A stretch of DNA of 7,089 bases, from contig DAOUTV010000080.1 in assembly GCA_030668505.1 (NCBI GenBank), positions 1 to 7,089 of the forward strand, written 5' to 3'. The notes beneath the pieces were generated by a model. The model saw only the letters and a list, made by a program, of their open reading frames with translations, was not told where the DNA came from and searched no databases. The translations under genes and the position numbers were made by a program. Below are positions 1-5,672 of the stretch, in pieces; position 1 is the stretch's first letter; each line of letters opens with the position of its first letter. Source of the stretch: Desulfobacterales bacterium. Its GTDB lineage: Bacteria; Desulfobacterota; Desulfobacteria; Desulfobacterales; C00003060.

Positions 1-574
1 TGTCAGGCAAGGAAGGCAAAAATTTTAACCGGAGGAATACATTATGTATTTCGAGGATTAAAATTCGTAGCCTGACGCCGCATCACGAAAAAATGACAGT
101 CTTGCAAAGGGCTAGTTACGTTACCAGTAATATCCAAGGGGGTCAAGTGATTATGTTAAATAGATGAAGCACAGAAATCACTGAGCAGCCTCGCCCCTGA
201 TAATCATGCCTGTCCAAATTAGTGTACTGAGTCTAAAGAGAATGACATTTCATAGATATACTTCTCTGATTCTTTGCACAACCGATCTACGATAAATCAG
301 TCTGAATGGCAGGTTTTTTGCAAGAATCAAAAAAGAATTCGAAGGGATACAAAGGGGTACAAAGGATCGGACTTGGCATAAAAACAATATGGACTGCCGA
401 CATACACAATTCCTTGCAACTTTCGCTCAACAGGGGTATTGTGTAAACTATGATATTAGCCCATCCAGGGCTTGATTTGCCCGGAATACTTTGCTGTTGG
501 CGCAACCATTCAGAAGCCATATTCAATTAATTTTGCCCTTCAAAAACCCGATCTATGCCAGTAGGTAGAGGGAA
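1..574. other. Upstream region without a convincing gene
   Basis: I see no gene I would defend here. The region is AT-rich with scattered stops in all plus frames. It contains a sigma-54-like promoter (307-322, listed separately), a 7-bp inverted repeat GTCAGGC (2-8) / GCCTGAC (70-76), and a five-codon mini-ORF (44-61, MYFED) preceded by a strong GGAGGA at 31-36. A minus-strand frame is open at 287-526, but it begins at TTG, lacks a Shine-Dalgarno at either its TTG or its first ATG, overlaps the promoter and resembles nothing I know. The segment CAGTAATATCCAAG (125-138) recurs at 2716-2729. An in-frame TAG at 566-568 closes the frame just before the first gene. Confidence 0.6.
307..322 (+). 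promoter_or_regulatory. Putative sigma-54 (RpoN) promoter
   Basis: The 16-mer TGGCAGGTTTTTTGCA matches the sigma-54 consensus TGGCACG-N4-TTGCA/T at all but one specified position. The invariant GG (-24) is at 308-309 and the invariant GC (-12) at 320-321, with the correct spacing. The predicted transcript would start near 333 and carry a leader of about 240 nt before the first gene at 575. Sigma-54 promoters need an AAA+ enhancer-binding activator; I identified no activator gene or upstream binding site in the window. The match is read by eye and the function is inferred. Confidence 0.5.
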
Positions 575-1258
575 ATGGATAAGGTTCTAATAGCAGAAGA
601 CGACCTGGCGCTTCAAAGGTTTCTACAGATCCGCTTGCAAAAATACAAAGATAAATTCGCGGTCATATTTGCCGACAATGGTGAAGAGGCTATTAGAATC
701 TTGAAGCAAACATACATTTCCTTGCTGGTAACGGATATTGGAATGCCAAAGGTCGACGGCATGGCACTATTGAGCTATATGAACAACAAGCACCCTCATA
801 TTCCATGCATAGTGATGACGGCCAACGCAACGCCGGAATTAGAACAAAAGCTCTCAAATGATAACATTTTCTGCTTTTTTAAAAAACCATTCCAACTAGA
901 GAAATTTGTGCAGTCCATACTTCATGCCCTGGAACTAGATATTCCGGATGGCGCTTTGAAGGGGATATCAGTAGCCAGTTTTCTGCAGATGATCCAACTG
1001 GAACAGAAAACATGCCTCATTGAGGTTCACCCGCCAGGTATGGAAAAGGGGCTTTTTTATTTTTATGAAGGTATTCCACAAAATGCCTTTTACGGTGAAC
1101 TTAGAGGGGAAGAGGCGGCTTTGAAGATAATTGCCATAGATAAAGCAGAAATCCGTTTTATGAATCTTCCTAGTAAGCAAATTGCCAGGCAAATAAACAG
1201 AGAACTTATAGCCTTGATAATGGAGGCCATGAGGCGGAAGGATAAATCCGATGGATAA
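575..1258 (+). CDS. Response regulator, receiver plus C-terminal PATAN (DUF4388) domain
   Basis: This 227-residue protein is an N-terminal receiver (about 2-120) followed by a PATAN/DUF4388 domain (about 125-222). The receiver is complete: acidic pocket E8-D9, phospho-acceptor D54 in LLVTDIGMP, switch T82 in IVMTAN, and K104 before P105. The PATAN part shows the pattern shared with its paralogues here: GALKGISVASFLQMI, then EQKTCLIEV, a KGLFYFYEG hairpin and ELRGEEAALKI. There is no DNA-binding or enzymatic output domain, so action by protein-protein contact is likely; cyanobacterial PATAN proteins work that way in phototaxis and heterocyst patterning, but with PATAN at the N-terminus. The start is nearly forced, since an in-frame TAG lies at 566-568. 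The purine-rich GTAGGTAGAGGGA just upstream can serve as ribosome site. It overlaps the next gene by 8 nt. A phosphorelay output role is inferred. Confidence 0.9.
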   Translation: MDKVLIAEDDLALQRFLQIRLQKYKDKFAVIFADNGEEAIRILKQTYISLLVTDIGMPKVDGMALLSYMNNKHPHIPCIVMTANATPELEQKLSNDNIFCFFKKPFQLEKFVQSILHALELDIPDGALKGISVASFLQMIQLEQKTCLIEVHPPGMEKGLFYFYEGIPQNAFYGELRGEEAALKIIAIDKAEIRFMNLPSKQIARQINRELIALIMEAMRRKDKSDG

Positions 1259-1652
1259 GGTGCTCATCGTTTGTGACAATCCGGAATTTTTAGGCATCCT
1301 TAAGGAGGGCTTGCAAAAATATGAGGGTCAATTTGAAGTGTTGACTGCATCTGGCGGGGATGAGGCCATCGAATTGTTAAATAGAGAACGTGTCTCCGTA
1401 CTGGTCACGGATCTTGTGATGCCAATAGTGGACGGCCCGGAACTTTTGACTCACATGACTTATAAACACCCTGCAACTCCATGTATCATTATGACGGATC
1501 ATGGTAGCCCTGAAATCAAAAAAAGAGCAGATAGGGAAGACTCATTCCGTTACTTTAAAAAACCGTTTGATTGCAATGATCTGGCCCGGGAAATCATAGA
1601 GGGACTGGATTGTCTTGATGAGGGCAAGTTTTTCCGGCAGGGTCATAGGTAG
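1251..1652 (+). CDS. Receiver-only response regulator, truncated paralogue of receiver-PATAN proteins
   Basis: This 133-residue protein is a single receiver domain closely similar to the preceding gene product (both start MDKVLI and share LQKY, LVTD, MP-VDG, KHP--PCI and FKKPF). Phospho-acceptor D54, T82 and K104 are present, but the usual acidic pair is C8-D9, so one Mg2+-coordinating acid is replaced by cysteine and phosphorylation may be weakened. The last residues (GKFFRQGHR) are out of register with the family. A plus-one shift at the T5 run 1629-1633 restores the start of a PATAN domain, so this is a shortened receiver-PATAN gene. The start overlaps the upstream stop by 8 nt (ATGGATAA) and is preceded by GGAAGG at 1236-1241 with 9-nt spacing, which indicates translational coupling. 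It may be a phosphate sink, or a gene in decay. Confidence 0.85.
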   Translation: MDKVLIVCDNPEFLGILKEGLQKYEGQFEVLTASGGDEAIELLNRERVSVLVTDLVMPIVDGPELLTHMTYKHPATPCIIMTDHGSPEIKKRADREDSFRYFKKPFDCNDLAREIIEGLDCLDEGKFFRQGHR

Positions 1653-1713
1653 TAATTTATTTCAACTCATTGAAATTGAATTAATTTTTTTCAATAGATG
1701 TATTTGGAGTTGA
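1626..1713 (+). pseudogene. Frameshifted remnant of a PATAN (DUF4388) domain
   Basis: If one T of the run at 1629-1633 is skipped, the frame of the preceding receiver gene continues as KFSGRVIGSNLFQLIEIEL and ends at TGA 1711-1713. The stretch GRVIGSNLFQLIEIE lines up with the opening of the PATAN domain in the three paralogues (for example GISIATFLQMIEMEQ and GISVIGFLRLIEME). After it the similarity stops (IFFNRCIWS), so roughly the last 75 residues of the domain are missing. The simplest history is a one-base slip in the homopolymer plus a deletion that brought the next gene's ribosome site close. The alignment was made by eye and the history is inferred; a sequencing slip could explain the frameshift but not the missing rest of the domain. 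Confidence 0.6.
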
Positions 1714-1718
1714 TATAA

Positions 1719-2708
1719 ATGGACATAGAAAAACATATTCAAACACTCTTTCGTGAAATAGAGGTCTATCGCTCCCATGGCTTATATGAAGAGGCAAAGG
1801 GAAAATGCGAAGAGATGGCGGAACAGTTACGGAAAAGCGATCAGTATAATGACAAACAAGAACTTATGGCTACTGTATCAAAGATAATCAGGAGCCTGGA
1901 AAATGATGCCCGTGAATTTGAAAAAGTGGAAGCAACAACTCAAATAACAACAAAGGAACAGGATCTTATCAAAGAGTTGTTCCCTTCTTCAGAAAAGAAG
2001 GGAACCGATTCAGAAGCCCTTAATGTGGCCGAAACTTTACTCGTTTTCGGTCAGTTTGAAAGGGCATTAAGCGAATTTAATGAATTGATAAAAAGAGATA
2101 CTCTCCGTCTTATTGCCGCTAAGAATATTTTAAGGTGCTATATTGGGCGTGGTTCTTTTGATTATGCTGTCAGGCAATACCAGGAATGGCTGTCAAGCGG
2201 ACAATTTCCTCCGGGAGAGTTGAGAAAAATACGTTCTTTTCTTCAGGAGACTCTCAGAAAAAAAGGAGTAGACAAGAGTCTCCCTAAACCAAAAGGGGCT
2301 TTGGGGAAAATATGTTCTTCTATTCAGGGCATTTTCAAAAAAAGGGAGATAGACAAGAGTCTTCCTAAACAAGAAGGGACAATAGATGTAAAAGAAGATG
2401 AAAAACTAGAAGATAAGTTAATTGATATCTCATCCATTCTAATACCTCTGGATAACGAACACGAAAAGGGAAAGGGCATTAGGCTTGATGTCAGTTCCCA
2501 AAAAGGAAATGTGATCAGTGTGATCATATCCAAGACAAATCAAGTTCTGATTGATCATTTAAAAGTCGGATTGAGGCTAAATGATGTCGAATTCTATTCT
2601 TCTGCTGTCACCTTTAAGGATTCGTGTGTCGTTTCTGCAAAAAGCCGGATCAAATCAGGCCCTAAAAAAGGAGATTACACGCTGGTATTCAAGATTCCAC
2701 TTACATAA
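1719..2708 (+). CDS. TPR-type repeat protein with internal duplication and conserved C-terminal domain
   Basis: This is a 329-residue cytoplasmic protein without signal peptide or membrane segment. An N-terminal helical part (about 5-70) contains YRSHGLYEEAKGKCEEM, typical of TPR-like helix pairs. A second helical block (about 98-160) has two TPR-like hairpins, VFGQFERALSEFNELIK and GRGSFDYAVRQYQEWL. Then comes a basic linker made of two 27-residue tandem copies (169-195 and 196-222, sharing DKSLPK). The C-terminal domain (about 235-329) is rich in predicted beta strands and ends with AKSRIKSGPKKGDYTLVFKI. I associate this ending with TPR/PilZ-like proteins of Desulfobacterota, but the canonical c-di-GMP-binding RxxxR motif is not visible. 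The start has GGAG at 1706-1709 with a 9-nt spacer. A scaffold or adaptor role is plausible from the TPRs and the phosphorelay neighbours; the exact function is unknown. Confidence 0.75.
   Translation: MDIEKHIQTLFREIEVYRSHGLYEEAKGKCEEMAEQLRKSDQYNDKQELMATVSKIIRSLENDAREFEKVEATTQITTKEQDLIKELFPSSEKKGTDSEALNVAETLLVFGQFERALSEFNELIKRDTLRLIAAKNILRCYIGRGSFDYAVRQYQEWLSSGQFPPGELRKIRSFLQETLRKKGVDKSLPKPKGALGKICSSIQGIFKKREIDKSLPKQEGTIDVKEDEKLEDKLIDISSILIPLDNEHEKGKGIRLDVSSQKGNVISVIISKTNQVLIDHLKVGLRLNDVEFYSSAVTFKDSCVVSAKSRIKSGPKKGDYTLVFKIPLT
2223..2384 (+). repeat. In-frame 81-bp tandem duplication inside the TPR-protein gene
   Basis: Two adjacent 81-bp units (2223-2303 and 2304-2384) match at about 59 of 81 positions by hand count and keep the reading frame. 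Each encodes 27 residues with the shared pattern KI-x-S-x2-Q, K, then DKSLPK and G. The best-conserved stretch is tagacaagagtc at 2269-2280 and 2350-2361. The unit forms the linker between the TPR part and the C-terminal domain, so copy number would set linker length. Confidence 0.8.
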
Positions 2709-2805
2709 ATATAAACAGTAATATCCAAGATGATTTGATTTGTATTAAAGGGGGTACGTCCAGGGCCATTCATGCCGGGAGAGCTTGGATGCATTGAAAT
2801 CGAAG

Positions 2806-2812
2806 AAGGAGG
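2806..2812 (+). promoter_or_regulatory. Shine-Dalgarno deciding the start of the CheY-like gene
   Basis: AAGGAGG lies 10 nt before ATG 2823, and the protein from that ATG begins MKKMLIVDDS, exactly where single-domain receivers begin. The frame is open further upstream to an ATG at 2772, but the extra 17 residues are not receiver-like, so 2823 is the better start. Confidence 0.85.
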
Positions 2813-2822
2813 CACGGGATAC

Positions 2823-3191
2823 ATGAAAAAGATGTTAATTGTTGATGATTCGCCCAGCGTTCGCAAACTGGTAGAATTTACGCTTAAAGCAAAAGGATTT
2901 CAGGTGAGTTCAGCCGGGGATGGTCAGGAGGCTTTGGAACTTACGGCTAAAGAGCAATTTGATGCCATTATCTTGGATATCAATATGCCACGAATGAATG
3001 GGCTTGAGTTTCTGCAAAAGATGAGAGCGGATGTAACCTATGCTACCACTCCCATTATCATGTTGACCACAGAAGGACAAGATGAGGACAAAGACAAAGC
3101 TGTGGCACTAGGGGCGACGGCATACATTGTCAAACCTTTTAAGCCTATTCAATTACTGGGTTTTCTCGAAAAGATTGTACCGTCCTCCTGA
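2823..3191 (+). CDS. CheY-like single-domain response regulator
   Basis: This 122-residue protein is a complete receiver with nothing attached. All key residues are in place: acidic pair D8-D9 in LIVDDS, phospho-acceptor D52 in AIILDINMP, T82 in IIMLTTEG, aromatic Y101 and K104 in YIVKPF. The motif DINMPRMNGLEFL and the sequence TPIIMLTTEGQDEDKDKAVALGA are typical of CheY-type chemotaxis or phosphorelay receivers. It is distinctly less similar to the four other receivers in the window, which share PCI-M-T and EKPF or KKPF, so it is probably a separate lineage and not part of the tandem expansion. It lies between the TPR protein and the Hpt-GAF-GAF protein, making it a natural phosphate acceptor or shuttle for that Hpt domain. 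Which kinase charges it cannot be read from the window. Confidence 0.93.
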   Translation: MKKMLIVDDSPSVRKLVEFTLKAKGFQVSSAGDGQEALELTAKEQFDAIILDINMPRMNGLEFLQKMRADVTYATTPIIMLTTEGQDEDKDKAVALGATAYIVKPFKPIQLLGFLEKIVPSS

Positions 3192-3272
3192 TTTCTGATT
3201 GCTAAAAAAGTACCATGCCAAATGAAAAGTTTTTTAACCCAATAATCAAAAATTTGGACAAGGAGAGTCCCC

Positions 3273-4781
3273 GTGTCTGATGAAAGTAACACTCAGGATC
3301 TGGATGACCTACTGCTGGCCGAAATGCTGCAGGACTTCCTGAAGGAAGCCCCGGAGCATTTGGATCAAATGAATTTAAACCTGATCCAATTGCAAGAAGA
3401 CCCTGAGGAGGAAGAGTTAATCAATAAAATCTTCCGTAATGTACATACCCTTAAAGGATCTGCCAGTTTTGTCGGTCTAAAGAAAATAAACGAGGTTTCC
3501 CGCAAAATGGAAGAGGTCATTGGGGATGTTCGTAAAGGGGCTTTCAAGATTACGGCCCCAATTATTGACATCATGTATGAGGGGTTGGACATTCTGACGA
3601 CCTTGATAGACAAGGCAGTCACCAATGACGGCACTGAGGTGGATATTTCCTCGATCCTCAAAAAACTGGACGGAATACCTAAAAATACTATTCCGGCATC
3701 TGAAGAACAACCCGATAAACAGGAAACAGAATCTGAGGATTCTCATGAACTATTAAGTCTATATAAGCAAAGCTATGATCAACTGTCAATCCTGAAACAT
3801 TTCATCTACTCCTCCGTCCACCTTTCTGACCGGGAGTCACTGGCCGTCCTTTTCTCAAAGCAGATAGATGAGACAATGGACGCAGAAAGGAATGCCATCT
3901 GGTTAGTGGAAGATGGTCAAAAGGTGGTGGAAATGGCGCACGATGGAAAGCTTGTGAAAGAAGACAATCGCCGCGTCTTGGAGATTGAATCATCAGAGGT
4001 ACTAAAGCGTGTCATTCGCGATCAGTTAGTAGTCTGGTCATCCAGCTTTGCTCAGATGAAAGATGTATTGCCGGAATTTCAAAGGCCCACTCTCTTTCCA
4101 ATTAAGGCACAACCCCATGCCTTTGGATTTCTGGTTGTGGACCCGGAAGAGTTGGCGGAAGTAGAAGTATATCAGTTTGTCGGCCAATTTGCAGCCATGA
4201 TCCTCAACATCTCCAAACTCCATCAAAAAGTTGACGAGCAAAGAAAAGAGCTAAATGAGCTGACCGAGATCTTGTTCAAACAAAACGCACAGTTATCCTC
4301 CCTTAATCATATTGAAGTAGATTTGATGAAGGCCACCGATCCTGTCCACCTTTGCCGCATTGTAGTCGAAGCGGTTGTCGGTGAGCTGGAGGCTCGCATA
4401 GCCGCGGCGTTTCTTATAGATAAGTCTTCACAGGAATTAATAGGGGCAGCGGAAAGCGGCGGCTTCCAAGGCATTGATTCCACAAGATTTTCCATTGACA
4501 GCAAAAAGCCCTTCATGCAGTGCATAGAATCGGGAAGAATTGTAACTTATAGGGATCACGCTGAAAAACTTCACATGGGCCCTAACGTACTGGAGAATTG
4601 GGTAATCATATGCCTTAAAGGAAAGGAAGGTCCACAGGGGGTCCTGGTAACGGAGGTCGGGGATGAGGACATCGGTGATTCGATATCCATCCTGGTCAAC
4701 CATGCCGGTATATTACTGGATAATCTTATGTTGCAGAAAAGACTCGGAAATGGAATTAAGGATAGGCTATCAAGCCAGTAA
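3273..4781 (+). CDS. Hpt-GAF-GAF phosphotransfer protein without kinase domain
   Basis: This 502-residue soluble protein starts at GTG with AAGGAGA (3260-3266) 6 nt upstream. Residues about 15-135 form an Hpt domain of the CheA P1 type, with phospho-acceptor H58 in the classic context FRNVHTLKGSASFVGL and a following helix KKINEVSRKMEEVI. After an acidic linker (about 138-160) come two GAF-like domains, about 165-312 and 345-490, joined by a predicted coiled coil (about 312-345, QKVDEQRKELNELTEIL). No HATPase, dimerisation (DHp or CheA P3) or receiver domain follows, so it cannot autophosphorylate by the usual chemistry. It probably takes phosphate from a kinase or receiver elsewhere and passes it to the receivers encoded around it, with the GAF domains binding a small ligand or mediating dimerisation to tune transfer. 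The GAF assignment rests on overall pattern and is less certain than the Hpt. Confidence 0.85.
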   Translation: MSDESNTQDLDDLLLAEMLQDFLKEAPEHLDQMNLNLIQLQEDPEEEELINKIFRNVHTLKGSASFVGLKKINEVSRKMEEVIGDVRKGAFKITAPIIDIMYEGLDILTTLIDKAVTNDGTEVDISSILKKLDGIPKNTIPASEEQPDKQETESEDSHELLSLYKQSYDQLSILKHFIYSSVHLSDRESLAVLFSKQIDETMDAERNAIWLVEDGQKVVEMAHDGKLVKEDNRRVLEIESSEVLKRVIRDQLVVWSSSFAQMKDVLPEFQRPTLFPIKAQPHAFGFLVVDPEELAEVEVYQFVGQFAAMILNISKLHQKVDEQRKELNELTEILFKQNAQLSSLNHIEVDLMKATDPVHLCRIVVEAVVGELEARIAAAFLIDKSSQELIGAAESGGFQGIDSTRFSIDSKKPFMQCIESGRIVTYRDHAEKLHMGPNVLENWVIICLKGKEGPQGVLVTEVGDEDIGDSISILVNHAGILLDNLMLQKRLGNGIKDRLSSQ

Positions 4782-4865
4782 TTCAGGCCTGGGCCGGGGA
4801 CCTGGTTTAGAAATATAGGGAAGATGCATATAGTCAAAAATCCCTAAATTTGGGAATATAAAGAA

Positions 4866-5621
4866 ATGAATACGGTTCTAATTGTAGACGATGATGCGCA
4901 GATTTTGACAATTATTAAGGAATCCTTAAAAAAATATAGGAATAGATTTCAGATCATTACAGTAAGAGACGGGTTGGCCGCAATAAAGGCACTGCAAAAG
5001 CGGCATTTCTCCGCGGTGGTTACAGAGATTCAAATGCCCATAGTCAATGGCCTTGTTCTGTTGGCCTACATTGCTAAAAATTGTCCTAATATCCCCTGCA
5101 TCATCATGACGGGGCATGGATCACCGCATTTGAAGAAACAACTGCAACAACTGAGCTCACATTACATTGAAAAGCCGTTTGAAATAACAGAGCTGGCCCA
5201 AGCTATCTTGTCTGTTTTGGGTGAGCAGGAGATTGTTAGAGGAACTTTGAATGGGATATCAGTTATCGGTTTTTTAAGGCTGATTGAAATGGAGTGCTTA
5301 ACGTGCCTTTGTGAAATCACTTCACCTGATAGCGGAAAAGGACATTTACTTTTTGATGGGGGTGTTCTATGTGATGCTTCTTGCGACAACCTTAGGGGGG
5401 AAAAAGCGGTTTTAAGACTACTTAAAAAGGACAATGTGACAATAAATTTTAATAAACTCAACGAGAAAAAGACTCCGAGGCGCATAAAAACCGACCTTTC
5501 GACTTTGCTCCTGAAGGCCATGGGGAGCGAGGATGAAACAGAATCACCAGAAAAGAGACGGCGCACCCGGATGGTGAAACCCAGGGAAAAAATTAGCGGA
5601 AAAATTAAAGGACTTCAGTAG
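4866..5621 (+). CDS. Receiver-PATAN response regulator with Asp-to-Glu acceptor site
   Basis: This 251-residue paralogue of the protein encoded at 575 has a receiver at about 2-118 and PATAN/DUF4388 at about 124-222. The acidic pocket D8-D9-D10, T82 and K103 are intact, but the acceptor position reads VVTEIQMP instead of VVTDxxMP: E54, codon GAG at 5025-5027. Glu at this site often mimics or blocks phosphorylation, so this protein may be locked in one state. The PATAN part carries GTLNGISVIGFLRLI, CLTCLCEI and LRGEKAVLRL. It ends in a long basic tail (about 229-248, KRRRTRMVKPREKISGKIKG) not seen in the paralogues. No strong Shine-Dalgarno is present; GGGA at 4852-4855 is the best candidate. 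The start is supported by alignment with the paralogues (MNTVLIVDDD versus MNTVLIVDDS). Confidence 0.88.
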   Translation: MNTVLIVDDDAQILTIIKESLKKYRNRFQIITVRDGLAAIKALQKRHFSAVVTEIQMPIVNGLVLLAYIAKNCPNIPCIIMTGHGSPHLKKQLQQLSSHYIEKPFEITELAQAILSVLGEQEIVRGTLNGISVIGFLRLIEMECLTCLCEITSPDSGKGHLLFDGGVLCDASCDNLRGEKAVLRLLKKDNVTINFNKLNEKKTPRRIKTDLSTLLLKAMGSEDETESPEKRRRTRMVKPREKISGKIKGLQ

Positions 5622-5635
5622 ATAGATGTCGTTCG

Positions 5636-5664
5636 CAAAACAGGGTTTTGAAAGCACTAAAGTG
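5636..5664 (+). other. Two small hairpins before the third receiver-PATAN gene
   Basis: CAAAAC (5636-5641) and GTTTTG (5645-5650) form a 6-bp stem with a 3-nt loop. CACT (5655-5658) and AGTG (5661-5664) form a second inverted repeat. Neither is GC-rich or followed by a U-run, so they do not look like a terminator. They sit just upstream of a start that lacks a clear ribosome site and could affect its translation; this is only inferred. Confidence 0.25.
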
Positions 5665-5672
5665 TTACGATT

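Noticed and set aside
93..167. Plus-strand 24-residue frame beginning MTVLQRASYV
   Set aside because: No Shine-Dalgarno, very short and unrecognised; similar frames are expected by chance.
287..526. Minus-strand open frame of 79 codons in the upstream region
   Set aside because: It starts with TTG (next ATG two codons in), has no ribosome site, covers the sigma-54 site on the other strand, and resembles no family I know.
968..1297. Minus-strand open frame of 109 codons opposite the first PATAN domain
   Set aside because: It is the antisense shadow of a well-supported gene and has no plausible domain.
1629..1634. Programmed frameshifting in the receiver-only gene
   Set aside because: The needed shift is plus-one, not the common minus-one slippage, and the product would gain only about 25 residues of an incomplete PATAN domain, so decay is the simpler reading.
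2772..2822. Seventeen-residue N-terminal extension of the CheY-like protein
   Set aside because: AAGGAGG at 2806-2812 sits correctly before ATG 2823, and the receiver fold begins there; the extra residues do not match receivers.
4784..4806. Rho-independent terminator after the Hpt-GAF-GAF gene
   Set aside because: The GC-rich stretch offers only a 4-bp stem or a short self-palindrome and no T-run follows.
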